Source: Pyrobaculum sp. WP30 (GTDB taxonomy: Archaea; Thermoproteota; Thermoprotei; Thermoproteales; Thermoproteaceae). Taken from it: a stretch of 64,000 bases of DNA. How positions within the stretch are numbered: position 1 is the first letter of the stretch; each line of letters opens with the position of its first letter. Below the pieces are notes generated by a model, which was given only the letters and a program-made list of their open reading frames with translations, did not search any database and was not told the origin of the DNA. The stretch spans positions 186,001 to 250,000 of the forward strand of contig CP012158.1 in the NCBI GenBank assembly GCA_001189275.1. The letters are read 5' to 3'. Both the position numbers and the translations under genes were made by a program. Below, piece after piece: positions 50,000-58,448 of this stretch.

Positions 50000-51495
50000 T
50001 GCGGAAGCTGGCGCGAGAGGTCTCTGAGAGATTTACCGGGAGGCGAGGCGGCGTTGTGGTCTTCGTTGCGCCGACGGGCTACGGCAAGACAGAGGCGGCG
50101 CCTTATGCCTTTAAGAACAGCGGTATGCCGCGGGCGGTGCACGTAGCGCCTATGAGAACACTTGTCAATGCCGTATACGAGAAGTGGCTTAAGCATGCAA
50201 CCAGCATCGGGCTACCTCAGGAGGAGGTGGGCTGGCAACACATGTCCGCTTACACATACGGAAAATCTCCATATTTTCTACGTAGGGCGGTCGCGACCAC
50301 GTTCGACTCTTTTATCTATAACCTCTTCAAGATGCCTGTTGCTAGATTTGGTGAGGAGAGGGCGCACTATGAGCTCCCCAGATCTGCTATCTTCAGCGCC
50401 TTGGTTATATATGACGAAGTTCATCTCTACGGGGGAGATCCCGGCAACTCGGACGAAAAGATGTTTTCGTCGTTTCTCGCGGCATATCGAAGTACTTTAG
50501 ACAACCCATTGTTGGTTATCACTGCCACTCTTCCCAAGTGCGTGTTGGAACAGCTTGAAAGAGAGGCCCGCGGAAGTGGGGTAAATTTCGAGATCGTGGA
50601 TTATTACGAAACTCCAGATAGGGAGTTCGAGGAAGAGCTGAATAGAGTGAAGATAGAAACTGAGATAGTAGACTCGATAGATGAGGTGCGTTCGTGCGGG
50701 AAGACGCTTTACATATTTAACACAGTGGAGAGGGCGGTTAATTTCTATAGAAAGATAGAGAGCGGCGACGCCGTGTTGATACACGGCAGATTCACTGCGG
50801 CGGACAGGGAGGGGAAAGAGCAAATGATAGAAAAGGCTAAGGTTATAGTTTCGACGCAGGTCGTGGAGGTCGGAATCGATATAGATGCCGACACTCTGGT
50901 GACCGACGCCGCGCCTCTGACTTCGCTGGTTCAACGGGCCGGCAGAGTATGCCGATACCCAAGAAAGGGCAGGCGGTGCAAAGTCTATGTCATACGGGGC
51001 AACGGCGATGGAATATACGACGAGAAGATCGTAGAGAGGTCTCTTAAAGTTATTGACACTGATTTCGACTGGAGGCATCCCAAAGATGCCATAGCTAAGG
51101 CATATGGGAACTGCAACATTGAGTACAGAGCAGGTATTGTCATGTGGCTTAGAGCCATTGATCTTCGTCCTTTTGCGACAACCAGTCGTAGCGCCAGAAT
51201 ATTTGAGGAGCTGTGCGGAGCGGTTAGAGACAGCGTATTGGTACCTGTATACGTCGCCCATGATCCACCCAAGACCTTGAGGGAGCTGGGGATACATAGC
51301 GTTGCCGTGAGCGAGGGCTTGGCGAAGAAAATAATTGAAGCAGGTGGGAAGGCAATTGTCGAGGGAGCGGATGGGAGGCTGGAAATAAAAGAGGGCTCGC
51401 CGAGCGGAAACATATGTCGAGAATTTCTCTCTAAGAAGTTATTGGCGCTTTACTATCCGCAGGGCTATAGCAGAGAATACGGGCTAGTCATATGA
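49999..51495 (+). CDS. cas3': Cas3' helicase
   Basis: The 498-residue SF2 helicase unwinds targeted DNA. Motif I is VAPTGYGKTEAAPYAF, motif II IYDEVHLYGGD (DEVH box), motif III VITATLPK, and motifs V/VI STQVVEVGIDIDAD and LVQRAGRVCRYP. The C-terminal third is helical with no added nuclease; the HD nuclease is the separate next gene, as usual for type I-A. Start and stop overlap both neighbours. All catalytic motifs look intact. Confidence 0.92.
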   Translation: MRKLAREVSERFTGRRGGVVVFVAPTGYGKTEAAPYAFKNSGMPRAVHVAPMRTLVNAVYEKWLKHATSIGLPQEEVGWQHMSAYTYGKSPYFLRRAVATTFDSFIYNLFKMPVARFGEERAHYELPRSAIFSALVIYDEVHLYGGDPGNSDEKMFSSFLAAYRSTLDNPLLVITATLPKCVLEQLEREARGSGVNFEIVDYYETPDREFEEELNRVKIETEIVDSIDEVRSCGKTLYIFNTVERAVNFYRKIESGDAVLIHGRFTAADREGKEQMIEKAKVIVSTQVVEVGIDIDADTLVTDAAPLTSLVQRAGRVCRYPRKGRRCKVYVIRGNGDGIYDEKIVERSLKVIDTDFDWRHPKDAIAKAYGNCNIEYRAGIVMWLRAIDLRPFATTSRSARIFEELCGAVRDSVLVPVYVAHDPPKTLRELGIHSVAVSEGLAKKIIEAGGKAIVEGADGRLEIKEGSPSGNICREFLSKKLLALYYPQGYSREYGLVI

Positions 51496-52127
51496 TATTC
51501 TCGTGGCCTGGTGAGGACTTATTTGAACATGGACGCGATGTAGCGCTAATAGGTGAATGTCTCTTCCCAGAGGAGACGCGCTACTATAATGCGCTCCTGA
51601 ATGAGCTTGAAAACCAAGACAACAACTGGTGGAGGGTAGCCGCGGCCCTTCACGACATAGGAAAGGCGCATAAAGAGTTCCAAGTGACGATCTGGAGAAA
51701 ACCCAGCTTTACCTGCCACGAACTCCTCTCAGCACTCTACATCTGGGAGGCGCTAGAGGCAAGCCCAAAAATACGTGCGGCGGTCGCTCTCACTGTTCTA
51801 TTGCACCATCATGCCATGGACCGCTTCGAGACATGTATAAAATCCGTAAAAAGATTCGAGACAGCCGACGGATTTACAGATTATGTGAGTAGATTTTCCA
51901 AATGGTTAGGCGTAGGTATTCGACCTATTGAAAACATCACCGCCGATATCGGAGCTCTCAAGAGGTGGATAGATCAAAGGATATATAGAATCGCCGTGAT
52001 AGGGGTCGGCCCCATTGCCGTGGCTGATCACGTTGCCGCCGCGAGGCGCGGCGGCTATTCATCAAGGCTTTTGGAAGAGCTTAAACACGAAATAGGGGGA
52101 CGTCTCGAGAAGTGTAAAGCAATATGA
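51492..52127 (+). CDS. cas3'': Cas3'' HD nuclease
   Basis: The 211-residue HD-superfamily nuclease degrades the DNA strand displaced by the effector. AAALHDIGKAHKEFQ carries the His-Asp doublet, FTCHELLSALYIWE and LLHHHAMDRFE supply further metal ligands, and GPIAVADHVAAARR the last Asp. It begins in the helicase stop (ATGA) and overlaps cas6 in the same way. Intact, in contrast to the HD remnant about 1 kb downstream. Confidence 0.9.
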   Translation: MIFSWPGEDLFEHGRDVALIGECLFPEETRYYNALLNELENQDNNWWRVAAALHDIGKAHKEFQVTIWRKPSFTCHELLSALYIWEALEASPKIRAAVALTVLLHHHAMDRFETCIKSVKRFETADGFTDYVSRFSKWLGVGIRPIENITADIGALKRWIDQRIYRIAVIGVGPIAVADHVAAARRGGYSSRLLEELKHEIGGRLEKCKAI

Positions 52128-52888
52128 TTGTAGAAGTTAAAGGGATTCTGGCAGAAAACGCGGTAATCAGCACATTTTCCGGAGCGATAGCGCAGTCCAT
52201 TGTACTCTCTCTATTAAACAATCCAAGTCTTCACGGGATGAGACCGAAGCCTTTCACCGTATGGCCGCTTGTTGTGGATGGCAAGCCTCTATGGGATAGG
52301 GGAATCGTCAACTCAGGCGCTCTTTTGGAATTGAGAGTTGCCTTTCTCAATCGCGCGCTTGGAGAGGAGTTTTTCAGCATTATGGCGAGCACGCGCCGAT
52401 TTCTTTTATTCAAGTCGGAGGTAGTTATAGACACCATTTCGGCTAGGGAAGTTAGACTCACCAGCAGTTCCTCATCTGCGTTTCGCGTTGAGTTCCTCTC
52501 GCCGACGCGTTTCGAGACTCCTCCATATGTGAAACGGCCTACGCCAGTTTACGACTTGACGCCTAGGCCGCTGAATCTTTTCAAGTCTGCTGTCAAGACC
52601 GCCATGAGGCTGGGGCTTGTGGATGCGCGGTGGGCTCGGAGGTTTCTGCGGTGGGCCTACGCCTCGGTGGGCGTGGCGGACTTCGGTTGCCGCGGGAGGT
52701 GTGTGGTGTCTGTGCGGCTGTCGGGGGGCCGGAGACTTCGGGGTTTTGTAGGGTGGGCCCTGTACCGAGCCTTCGAGACGTCCATGCTGGGGGACATGTG
52801 GCGTATGCTCTCCGTGGCGGAGGCCTTCGGCGTGGGGAGCAACAGACCGCTGGGGCTCGGGGCTGTCAGAGTCACGCCTCTGCAGTAG
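52124..52888 (+). CDS. cas6: Cas6 CRISPR RNA endonuclease, copy 1
   Basis: The 254-residue double-RRM RAMP endonuclease cuts the repeat to leave the ATTGAAAG handle. AIAQSIVLSLLNNPSLHG, KPFTVWPLVVDGKPLWDRG and VEFLSPTRFETPPYVKR are shared with copy 2. The C-terminal glycine-rich loop is FGVGSNRPLGLGAVRV. It closes the interference operon. The last 60 bases are almost identical to those of the second cas6, suggesting recent duplication or gene conversion. Confidence 0.88.
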   Translation: MIVEVKGILAENAVISTFSGAIAQSIVLSLLNNPSLHGMRPKPFTVWPLVVDGKPLWDRGIVNSGALLELRVAFLNRALGEEFFSIMASTRRFLLFKSEVVIDTISAREVRLTSSSSSAFRVEFLSPTRFETPPYVKRPTPVYDLTPRPLNLFKSAVKTAMRLGLVDARWARRFLRWAYASVGVADFGCRGRCVVSVRLSGGRRLRGFVGWALYRAFETSMLGDMWRMLSVAEAFGVGSNRPLGLGAVRVTPLQ

Positions 52889-53089
52889 GAAGGGGTTGCT
52901 CAGTCGAAAGGTATAGCCTGCTCGTCGTGTCTAGATCCGCCGTGTTTGATGACGAGGCTGGGTTGGGAGTCGAGCTGATTCGGGGGATGGCCGCCGGCGG
53001 ATTGAAGTCGACAGCTACAAGAAGGCGGAGGTATGGAAAGATGGCATGACCTATTGCTCCGCGTAACACGGGATTGGGACAAAGGAGTA

Positions 53090-53399
53090 CTGTAGGCATA
53101 AAGAGCTGGCCCTCGAGGAGCGGTGCAAATTAAGGCCTTACTACGGGAGGTGGCTCAAGAGGATGTTGGGCGACAAAGACGTCGTAGAGCTTGCCATACT
53201 GTTCCACGACATGAGTACTTTGCAACGTATGAGCCTACGGCGTTCAGCGCATCGGGCGAGTACGCGCTATTCGGCGGGGTGGCGAGGCAGATGCTCTCAG
53301 CGTTAAGAGGCTCGGGGAAGGACTCGGTAAGAGGGAGGAAAGCCCGTAGCCTAATGGCAGACTTGGAGAAAGTTACAAATATCCTCCTCAGTGCCGAAC
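53090..53399 (+). pseudogene. HD-nuclease (second Cas3''-like) remnant
   Basis: One frame gives RHKELALEERCKLRPYYGRW, LKRMLGDKDVVELAILFHDM, an HD-type motif after a helical start. Just after it the frame shifts and continues EYFATYEPTAFSASGEYALF, GGVARQMLSALRGSGKDSVR and ADLEKVTNILLSAERW, which ends two bases before the ATPase gene. The text resembles an HD nuclease whose catalytic middle is partly deleted. It probably headed the downstream ATPase-nuclease-cas6 module. The 200 bases before it (52889-53089) show only fragments in broken frames. Confidence 0.5.
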
Positions 53400-53400
53400 G

Positions 53401-54243
53401 ATGGAATTTGAGGTAAGCATTCGGCCTAATGCGGAGAAGCCGCTTCTCGAAGGCTCAGGCACACTAGGCGACATTACTGTCATAATGGGGAGGCCCAGGA
53501 CCGGGAAGTCGCTTTTCCTCCGCTACCTCTTTGCGTTGTTTTCAGAGGATTACGAGCTGGCCATGCGCACCTCTGAGCAAATCCTTGATAACGGCGGATG
53601 GGCGAAGCTGAGGGTAGGCAACATCCTGCTTAGTTGTTCAAAGTCTGATGGAGACGAGGTGGGATGCGACATAACACCTCACCCGAGGGAGGAGGCGTAT
53701 TTGTTTTATGAGGGCGTCCTTTTCACGTTGAAATATCGCCTTATGAGCCCGGAGTCAGCTGAGGTGACAAATGCCATGGCGAGACTGTTGGAGCGCATTG
53801 CTAGGTATAGGGAGGGGAGGTGGAGGTATGATGTTGCGTATTCCTACGGCGACAAAAAATTTTATGAGCGCGTAGACGGAAGGCAGATAGACTTAGCCTT
53901 TGCCTCTGCCGCGGTTGTGACGGTTGGTGTGTTGGAGAGGGCGTTTCTGCTCGACGCGTGGCTTCTGCTTGACGGCACTCTGGATGAGCTGTTTCCCGAG
54001 GAGGTGTTTTACCTCGCTGGTCGGGCTTCTTCGGCTAGGGCGCGTCTTGTCGTGGCGACGCATTCGCCGTGGGTTCGTAGGGTTTTTCGATGTCACCGTA
54101 GCGTGGCGGAGGCGCAGGTTATGCCTGCGGCGGATAAGTCCGCGATGGCGTACGAGTTTGTGGACGGGACGGTGCGGGAGATCGACCTCGCCTCGGAGAC
54201 CTACGGGAAGGCGTTTGGGAGGCTGTATGAAGTTTGTGAGTAG
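53401..54243 (+). CDS. P-loop ATPase (ABC/SMC-like) inside the cas locus
   Basis: The 280-residue protein has Walker A MGRPRTGKSLFLRYLF near residue 30, a Walker B-like WLLLDGTLDELFP near 185, and VVATHSPWVRRVF near 218, the D-loop/H-loop region of ABC-type AAA ATPases (AAA_21/OLD class). Between them GDKKFYERVDGRQIDLAFAS may represent the signature helix. A cysteine pair (CSKSDGDEVGC) lies in the insert. This is not a standard Cas protein. The downstream nuclease-like gene overlaps by 17 bases and cas6 copy 2 follows, so the three should act together. A TATA-like ACAAATATCC lies about 20-28 bases upstream. Confidence 0.75.
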   Translation: MEFEVSIRPNAEKPLLEGSGTLGDITVIMGRPRTGKSLFLRYLFALFSEDYELAMRTSEQILDNGGWAKLRVGNILLSCSKSDGDEVGCDITPHPREEAYLFYEGVLFTLKYRLMSPESAEVTNAMARLLERIARYREGRWRYDVAYSYGDKKFYERVDGRQIDLAFASAAVVTVGVLERAFLLDAWLLLDGTLDELFPEEVFYLAGRASSARARLVVATHSPWVRRVFRCHRSVAEAQVMPAADKSAMAYEFVDGTVREIDLASETYGKAFGRLYEVCE

Positions 54244-54742
54244 CTGTCCATGTGTGGTCAGAGTTGTGACATCTATAGAGGGCAGGTTGTGCAACTTCTT
54301 CGTGAGGTCTGCGCGGATGAGGCTGAGCGATGGGAATGAGCGGGCGAGGTACGGCAGGTCTGTCCTAGACGACGAGGTGGAGCGGTGTCCCATGCCGTCT
54401 GGGGAGGGGGAGGTGGACTGCTTGGCCGACTGCGGCGGCGGTGTGCGCGGCGTTGAATTTAAAAGCTACATGGGCAGGTCTGAAGGCCGTGGGGGGAGGG
54501 TGGGCGGGATGTGGAGTGAGCTTTCTAGGAAGCGGGTTCTGGGTAGCCCTTGCGGCTCTAGATGTTCCTTGGCTCTTGTGGTGTTTGAAGAGGATCTTAC
54601 CTACGCCCGGGAGGAGGCGGAAAGCACCGCCGCGCGGCCGCGCGTGGGCATTGCGTATACGGTAGACGAGCTGACGCAGAAGGTCTGTGGCTACGACATT
54701 GTGTTTCTAGTCGTTAGACAGGCTGGGGTTTGTTGCCGCTGA
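54227..54742 (+). CDS. Cysteine-rich PD-(D/E)XK-like nuclease candidate
   Basis: The 171-residue product starts KFVSSCPCVVRVVTSIEGRL and contains GEVDCLADCGGGVRGVEFKS. The Asp in GEVD (about residue 64), a turn, then GVEFKS with Glu and Lys (77 and 79) reproduces the D-x(12)-ExK core of PD-(D/E)XK nucleases such as Cas4 and RecB. An arginine-rich linker and IAYTVDELTQKVCGYDIVFL strand follow. There are about a dozen cysteines, so an Fe-S or zinc site is plausible. The start overlaps the ATPase end and the stop overlaps the cas6 ATG (TGATG). I know no described family for it; the nuclease reading is inference. Confidence 0.55.
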   Translation: MKFVSSCPCVVRVVTSIEGRLCNFFVRSARMRLSDGNERARYGRSVLDDEVERCPMPSGEGEVDCLADCGGGVRGVEFKSYMGRSEGRGGRVGGMWSELSRKRVLGSPCGSRCSLALVVFEEDLTYAREEAESTAARPRVGIAYTVDELTQKVCGYDIVFLVVRQAGVCCR

Positions 54743-55551
54743 TGGCCGCTGTGGTTACTGTGCGCGGCCTCGCCTCCAGCGGCTTTGTGGTAAATGTGTT
54801 TTCCGGCGTCGTTGCGCAGTCCGTAGTGCTTGCCTTGCTGAATGAGCCCAGGCTTCACGATGTGAGGCCTAAGCCTTTTACAGTGTGGCCGCTTGTGGTC
54901 AACGGAAGGGTGGTGTGGAACAGAGCCCTGGCCCCCGCTGGCGCCGCGGTGGAGCTTAGGGCGGCTTTCTTCGACGGGGGGCTTGCCGAGGTGTTTATGG
55001 AGAGGGTTATGGAGGCTGGGCGCTTTAGATTATTCAATGCCGAGGTGGCCGTGGGGGAGGTGGAGGTGCGGCGCGTCGCACCTGCGGCAGGTTCCTCGTC
55101 TAAGTTCAAGGTGGAGTTCCTCTCGCCTACGCGTTTCGAGACGCCGCCGTATGTGAAGCGGCGTGTGCCCGTGTTCGACATGGCGCCGTCGCCGCGCAAC
55201 TTATTCAAGTCTGCGATTAAAACCGCCATGAGGCTCGGCTTGGTGGATCTGAGGTGGGCTAAGAAGTTCTTTCGCTGGGCAATAGCATCCGTTGGGGTTC
55301 TCGACTTCGGCTGTAGATGCGAAACGCACCGGGGACGCGACCAGAGAAGCAACGTCGGAAAGTGCACAGCAGCGGCTAAGCTATCTGGCGGCAGGGTCCT
55401 CCGCGGCTTCGTGGGCTGGGCCGTGTACCGGGCTTTCGAGACGTCCATGCTGGAAGACATGTGGAGGATGCTGTCGGTCGCCGAGGCCTTTGGCGTGGGG
55501 AGCAACAGACCGCTGGGGCTCGGGGCTGTCAGGGTCATGCACCTGCAGTAA
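54742..55551 (+). CDS. cas6: Cas6 CRISPR RNA endonuclease, copy 2
   Basis: The 269-residue paralogue of the first Cas6 carries the same blocks: VVAQSVVLALLNEPRLHD, KPFTVWPLVVNGRVVWNRA, VEFLSPTRFETPPYVKR and FGVGSNRPLGLGAVRV. It differs by an insertion of about 15 residues (CETHRGRDQRSNVGKC) with extra cysteines. N-terminal halves are diverged while the 3' end is nearly identical at DNA level to copy 1. It is overlapped with the ATPase/nuclease pair, and might process the same repeats or a different array elsewhere. Confidence 0.85.
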   Translation: MAAVVTVRGLASSGFVVNVFSGVVAQSVVLALLNEPRLHDVRPKPFTVWPLVVNGRVVWNRALAPAGAAVELRAAFFDGGLAEVFMERVMEAGRFRLFNAEVAVGEVEVRRVAPAAGSSSKFKVEFLSPTRFETPPYVKRRVPVFDMAPSPRNLFKSAIKTAMRLGLVDLRWAKKFFRWAIASVGVLDFGCRCETHRGRDQRSNVGKCTAAAKLSGGRVLRGFVGWAVYRAFETSMLEDMWRMLSVAEAFGVGSNRPLGLGAVRVMHLQ

Positions 55552-55676
55552 GGCTTTTTATGGCATTCGTAGGCGGAGGTGAGCGAGGCGTATGCGCTGG
55601 CTGTGTAAGACAGGCTGAAGAGCGAGGGTCGTGCTGTGGTTTTTGCGGTGAGGAGAGTGGGGCGTGGCTGGGTGAG

Positions 55677-55771
55677 TGGGCCCGCCGGGATTTGAACCCG
55701 GGACTTCCCGGTTATGAGCCTTACGCGGGGCTGGGCCCCAGGGCGCTCTGACCGGGCTAAGCTACGGGCCC
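55677..55771 (-). tRNA. tRNA with CAT anticodon (Met or Ile2), non-canonical intron
   Basis: On the minus strand the acceptor stem GGGCCCG pairs with CGGGCCC and is followed by discriminator A. A D-arm and a T-arm CCGGG-TTCAAAT-CCCGG are clear. The anticodon loop is CTCATAA with stem CCCGG/CCGGG, but the 5' strand is interrupted after CCC by 20 bases (55721-55740) that form GGGGC-CCA-GCCCC, a bulge-helix-bulge-like insert at tRNA position 29/30. Removing it leaves 75 nt. CAT can specify elongator Met or, with agmatidine, Ile2; the G1-C72 pair argues against initiator. CTTTAAATC lies about 20-29 bases upstream. Confidence 0.88.
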
Positions 55772-55840
55772 CTTGTTACTGTTTTTGTTGTGATTTAAAG
55801 TTTTCTGCCGTGGCCGCGCGGTGGTGGGTGTGGAGAAAGG

Positions 55841-56389
55841 CTAGGTTTGTTGCGGCGGCTTCCACTCTTTTAGTCTGTTGTAGCCTAGTAGGGCAAAGAT
55901 TCTGCCGACTAGCGCCAAGATGGCGCCGACGATTACTATGAAGAGGAGGGCGCCTAGCCACGTCCACTTTGCGGCGTCTCTGAATTCAGATATGCCGCTG
56001 GAGTTGGCCAGTTCGTTGTAGAGGTCTCTGTAGTATCTGCCCGACAGGAGGACGAAGACATAGGCTACGACGAATATTGCCGCAGCTATGCCTATGTAGA
56101 GTAATGGGTATAGGTAGGGGTTCATGGGTATAGGTAACAGCGGGAATCCGAAGATAAACGCGAAGATGCTGGCGATGAGCACCACGGTGCCCACTATGGC
56201 TGTGATTACGGCATTTAACGCGTTGCGCCAGATGGCTGGGTTGTTGAAGGCTTCTGAGAGTCTCTGTATGGCGATCAACTCCACAACATAGCCGGCGAGG
56301 GTTGCTAAGCCTCCTAGCAGTAGACCTGCCAGCTGTATGATCACGCCAATGAAGGCCAGCTCGCCGGCCGACCTCACCTGCTCTTGCAT
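55841..56389 (-). CDS. DUF996-family membrane protein
   Basis: The protein of about 182 residues has five hydrophobic segments, including GVIIQLAGLLLGGLATLAGY, VITAIVGTVVLIASIFAFI and LYIGIAAAIFVVAYVFVLLS. A conserved RLSEAFNNPAIWRNALN follows the first pair, and the sequence ends in a short basic tail. This matches DUF996, an archaeal integral membrane family of unknown role. ATG 56389 has TTTATTAAC about 20-29 bases upstream; the longer frame from 56437 lacks such a promoter. Transcribed alone, downstream of the tRNA on the same strand. Confidence 0.7.
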   Translation of the reverse strand: MQEQVRSAGELAFIGVIIQLAGLLLGGLATLAGYVVELIAIQRLSEAFNNPAIWRNALNAVITAIVGTVVLIASIFAFIFGFPLLPIPMNPYLYPLLYIGIAAAIFVVAYVFVLLSGRYYRDLYNELANSSGISEFRDAAKWTWLGALLFIVIVGAILALVGRIFALLGYNRLKEWKPPQQT

Positions 56390-56597
56390 AATTATCGTGA
56401 ATAATGTGTTAATAAACTTTATCCATATGTTGAACATCTGTCCCCCTAGCTGCGATTGAAGACCTGGGGAGACGCATCGACGGCCTCAAGCGGCCGTGGA
56501 CTTGTTGTGGTTGGAGCGTTAGCGGCTTTGCCGTTTGCGCCTCGGGCTGGGAACCTCTTAGGCGTGGCTTAGCGGCGGGGCGGCTGGGGAGTCGCGG

Positions 56598-56999
56598 CTA
56601 GGTGACGAGGTCTAGGGCGAATTTGGTGATTTTCCAGGGGTCGTATTCGCCTTGTGGGTGGTGGGGCTGTCCGCGGGGCATTTCTATCTTTTCTAGGGCG
56701 TCTCTGGGGCCGAGGGCGGCGCATATGGCTTCTGTGGAGCCGGCGGCGGAGGCGGCGAGGGCGTCCTTAATCTGGCCTTTCTGCGTTAAGAAGAGGAGTG
56801 CGGATATGTTGGGGTTTTTGGCGGGGCCTTTCCAGTGGTATGCGTAGTAGAGCGCCTGGGCCAGCTGGAGCCAGTGGGTGACGGCGTCTGGCTTGACGCA
56901 GATGGCTACTGCGTCTTCGGCGTCTATCTCGATCTTGTGGGGCGGCGTCTGGAAGAAAACCTTCTCGACTCTTAGGCAGAGGTCTTGGGCGCAGTGCAC
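56598..56999 (-). CDS. Cgi121-like KEOPS subunit
   Basis: The 133-residue protein has DAVAICVKPDAVTHWLQLAQ, ALYYAYHWKGPAKNPNISAL and LLFLTQKGQIKDALAAS. The strand-helix with LFLTQKGQI and its genomic partner resemble archaeal Cgi121, which binds tRNA 3' ends and presents them to the Kae1-Bud32 complex making t6A. Conservation to distant Cgi121 is weak, so I keep moderate confidence. GTG start one base after the atpB stop, so co-transcribed with it. An alternative is an uncharacterised Thermoproteales protein of the same size. Confidence 0.6.
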   Translation of the reverse strand: MHCAQDLCLRVEKVFFQTPPHKIEIDAEDAVAICVKPDAVTHWLQLAQALYYAYHWKGPAKNPNISALLFLTQKGQIKDALAASAAGSTEAICAALGPRDALEKIEMPRGQPHHPQGEYDPWKITKFALDLVT

Positions 57000-57000
57000 G

Positions 57001-58404
57001 TCAGAGTTTTACGCTTTCGAATATGTGTCTGCGGTAGAACTTCTGGGTGATCTGGGGCCTTGCGTTTGTGAGTTCGTCTTCTGGCAGAATGGAGAGGACG
57101 TCCCAGCCGATGTCCAGCGTCTCCTCGAAGCTACGCCTCTCGTAGTAGCCTTGTTTGATGAACCTCTGCTCGAAGGCGTCGGCGAAGCGGAGGTAGCGGC
57201 GTTCTCTCCAGCCGAGGTTGCGTTCGCCGACGAGGGTGGCGAGGCTTCTGAGTTCTAGGGCTTTGGAGTAGGCAGAGATGAGGGTGTTGGCCACGTCTTT
57301 GTGGTCTTCCCGGGTCTTGCCTTCGCCGATGGCGTCTTTGGCGAGGCGGGAGAGGGACATGATGACGTCGAAGGGTGGGTAGATGCCTTTGCCCCACATG
57401 GCTCTGCTGAGGACTAGCTGGCCTTCGGTTATGTAGCCCGTGAGGTCGGGGATGGGGTGGGTGATGTCGTCGTGGGGCATGGTCAAGATGGGGAACTGGG
57501 TGACGGAGCCCTTCCTGCCGTGGGCCCTCCCGGCTCTTTCGTATATGGTGGCTAGGTCTGTGTACATGTATCCCGGGTAGCCCCGCCTACCCGGCAGCTC
57601 GCCTCTGCCGGAGGACAGCTCCCGGAGACCTTCGCAGTAGTTGGTCATGTCTGTGATGACGACGAGGACATGGTAGCCCAGTTGCCACGCGAGGTACTCG
57701 GCTATTGTGAGGCCTACGCGGGGGGCCAGGATGCGTTCGGCGACTGGGTCAGAGGCGAGGTTGAGGACGGCGACGGCTCTCCTGAGGGCGCCGGTCCTCC
57801 GGAACTCGTCCATGAAGAAGAGGGCTTCCTCAGTCTTGATGCCCACGCCGACGAAAACCACGGCGAATCCCTCCTCGGAGCCCCTCACCGTGGACTGCCG
57901 CACCACCTGCGCCGCCATCATGTTGTGGGGTAGGCCGGTGCCGGAGAAGATGGGTAGCTTCTGGCCTCTGACTAGGGTGTAGAGGCCGTCTATTGCCGAT
58001 ATCCCCGTCTCGATGGGCTCCTCTGGGTACTCCCTGGAGTAGGGGTTGAGGGGCTCGCCGTTGACGTCGCGGAAGTCCTCAGGCGGTGGGAGGGGCATGT
58101 GGTCTCTGGGCTGGCCCTTGCCGTCTAGTATGCGGCCGATGAGTTGCTCCGACACGGGCATCTTGAGGGTTTTGCCGTAGAACCTGACGGTGGAGCCCTT
58201 GGCGGGGAGGCCGAGGGTGCCGCCGAGGACCTGCGCCACGGCGTAGTCCGTAGCCACCTCGATCACCTGCACCCTCCTGGGCTCGCCGTCTGGGCCCATC
58301 ACCTCTCCTATCTCGCCGTAGGAGACGCCTCTCGTCTTTTCAATAACGATGAGAGGTCCTTTGACCTCTCGGACGGTTGTATACGACACGACGGGGGTAA
58401 GCAT
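57001..58404 (-). CDS. atpB: A-type ATP synthase subunit B
   Basis: The 467-residue subunit B of the archaeal H+-ATP synthase is the non-catalytic nucleotide-binding partner of subunit [30 protein letters not shown]-like [36 protein letters not shown] (modified P-loop) and [20 protein letters not shown] are hallmark blocks. The C-terminus shows [11 protein letters not shown] 58404 follows GATTTATATATATTA by about 20-30 bases. Only the Cgi121-like gene follows; the other ATP synthase subunits are elsewhere. Confidence 0.93.
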   Translation of the reverse strand: MLTPVVSYTTVREVKGPLIVIEKTRGVSYGEIGEVMGPDGEPRRVQVIEVATDYAVAQVLGGTLGLPAKGSTVRFYGKTLKMPVSEQLIGRILDGKGQPRDHMPLPPPEDFRDVNGEPLNPYSREYPEEPIETGISAIDGLYTLVRGQKLPIFSGTGLPHNMMAAQVVRQSTVRGSEEGFAVVFVGVGIKTEEALFFMDEFRRTGALRRAVAVLNLASDPVAERILAPRVGLTIAEYLAWQLGYHVLVVITDMTNYCEGLRELSSGRGELPGRRGYPGYMYTDLATIYERAGRAHGRKGSVTQFPILTMPHDDITHPIPDLTGYITEGQLVLSRAMWGKGIYPPFDVIMSLSRLAKDAIGEGKTREDHKDVANTLISAYSKALELRSLATLVGERNLGWRERRYLRFADAFEQRFIKQGYYERRSFEETLDIGWDVLSILPEDELTNARPQITQKFYRRHIFESVKL

Positions 58405-58421
58405 GGTGTACTGCAAGAACT

Positions 58422-58437
58422 GATTTATATATATTAA
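58422..58437. promoter_or_regulatory. Shared TATA-like region between atpB and a dehydrogenase gene
   Basis: GATTTATATATATTAA sits 18-33 bases before the atpB ATG (58404, leftward) and 12-27 bases before the dehydrogenase ATG (58449, rightward). One A/T box probably serves both leaderless transcripts, so their expression may compete. Confidence 0.5.
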
Positions 58438-58448
58438 CAGAGAGAAAC

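Noticed and set aside
53924-54226. 5' extension of the cysteine-rich nuclease candidate into the ATPase gene
   Set aside because: The extra 101 residues are Arg/Cys-rich frame-shadow of the ATPase. The ATG at 54227 gives normal overlap with the preceding stop.
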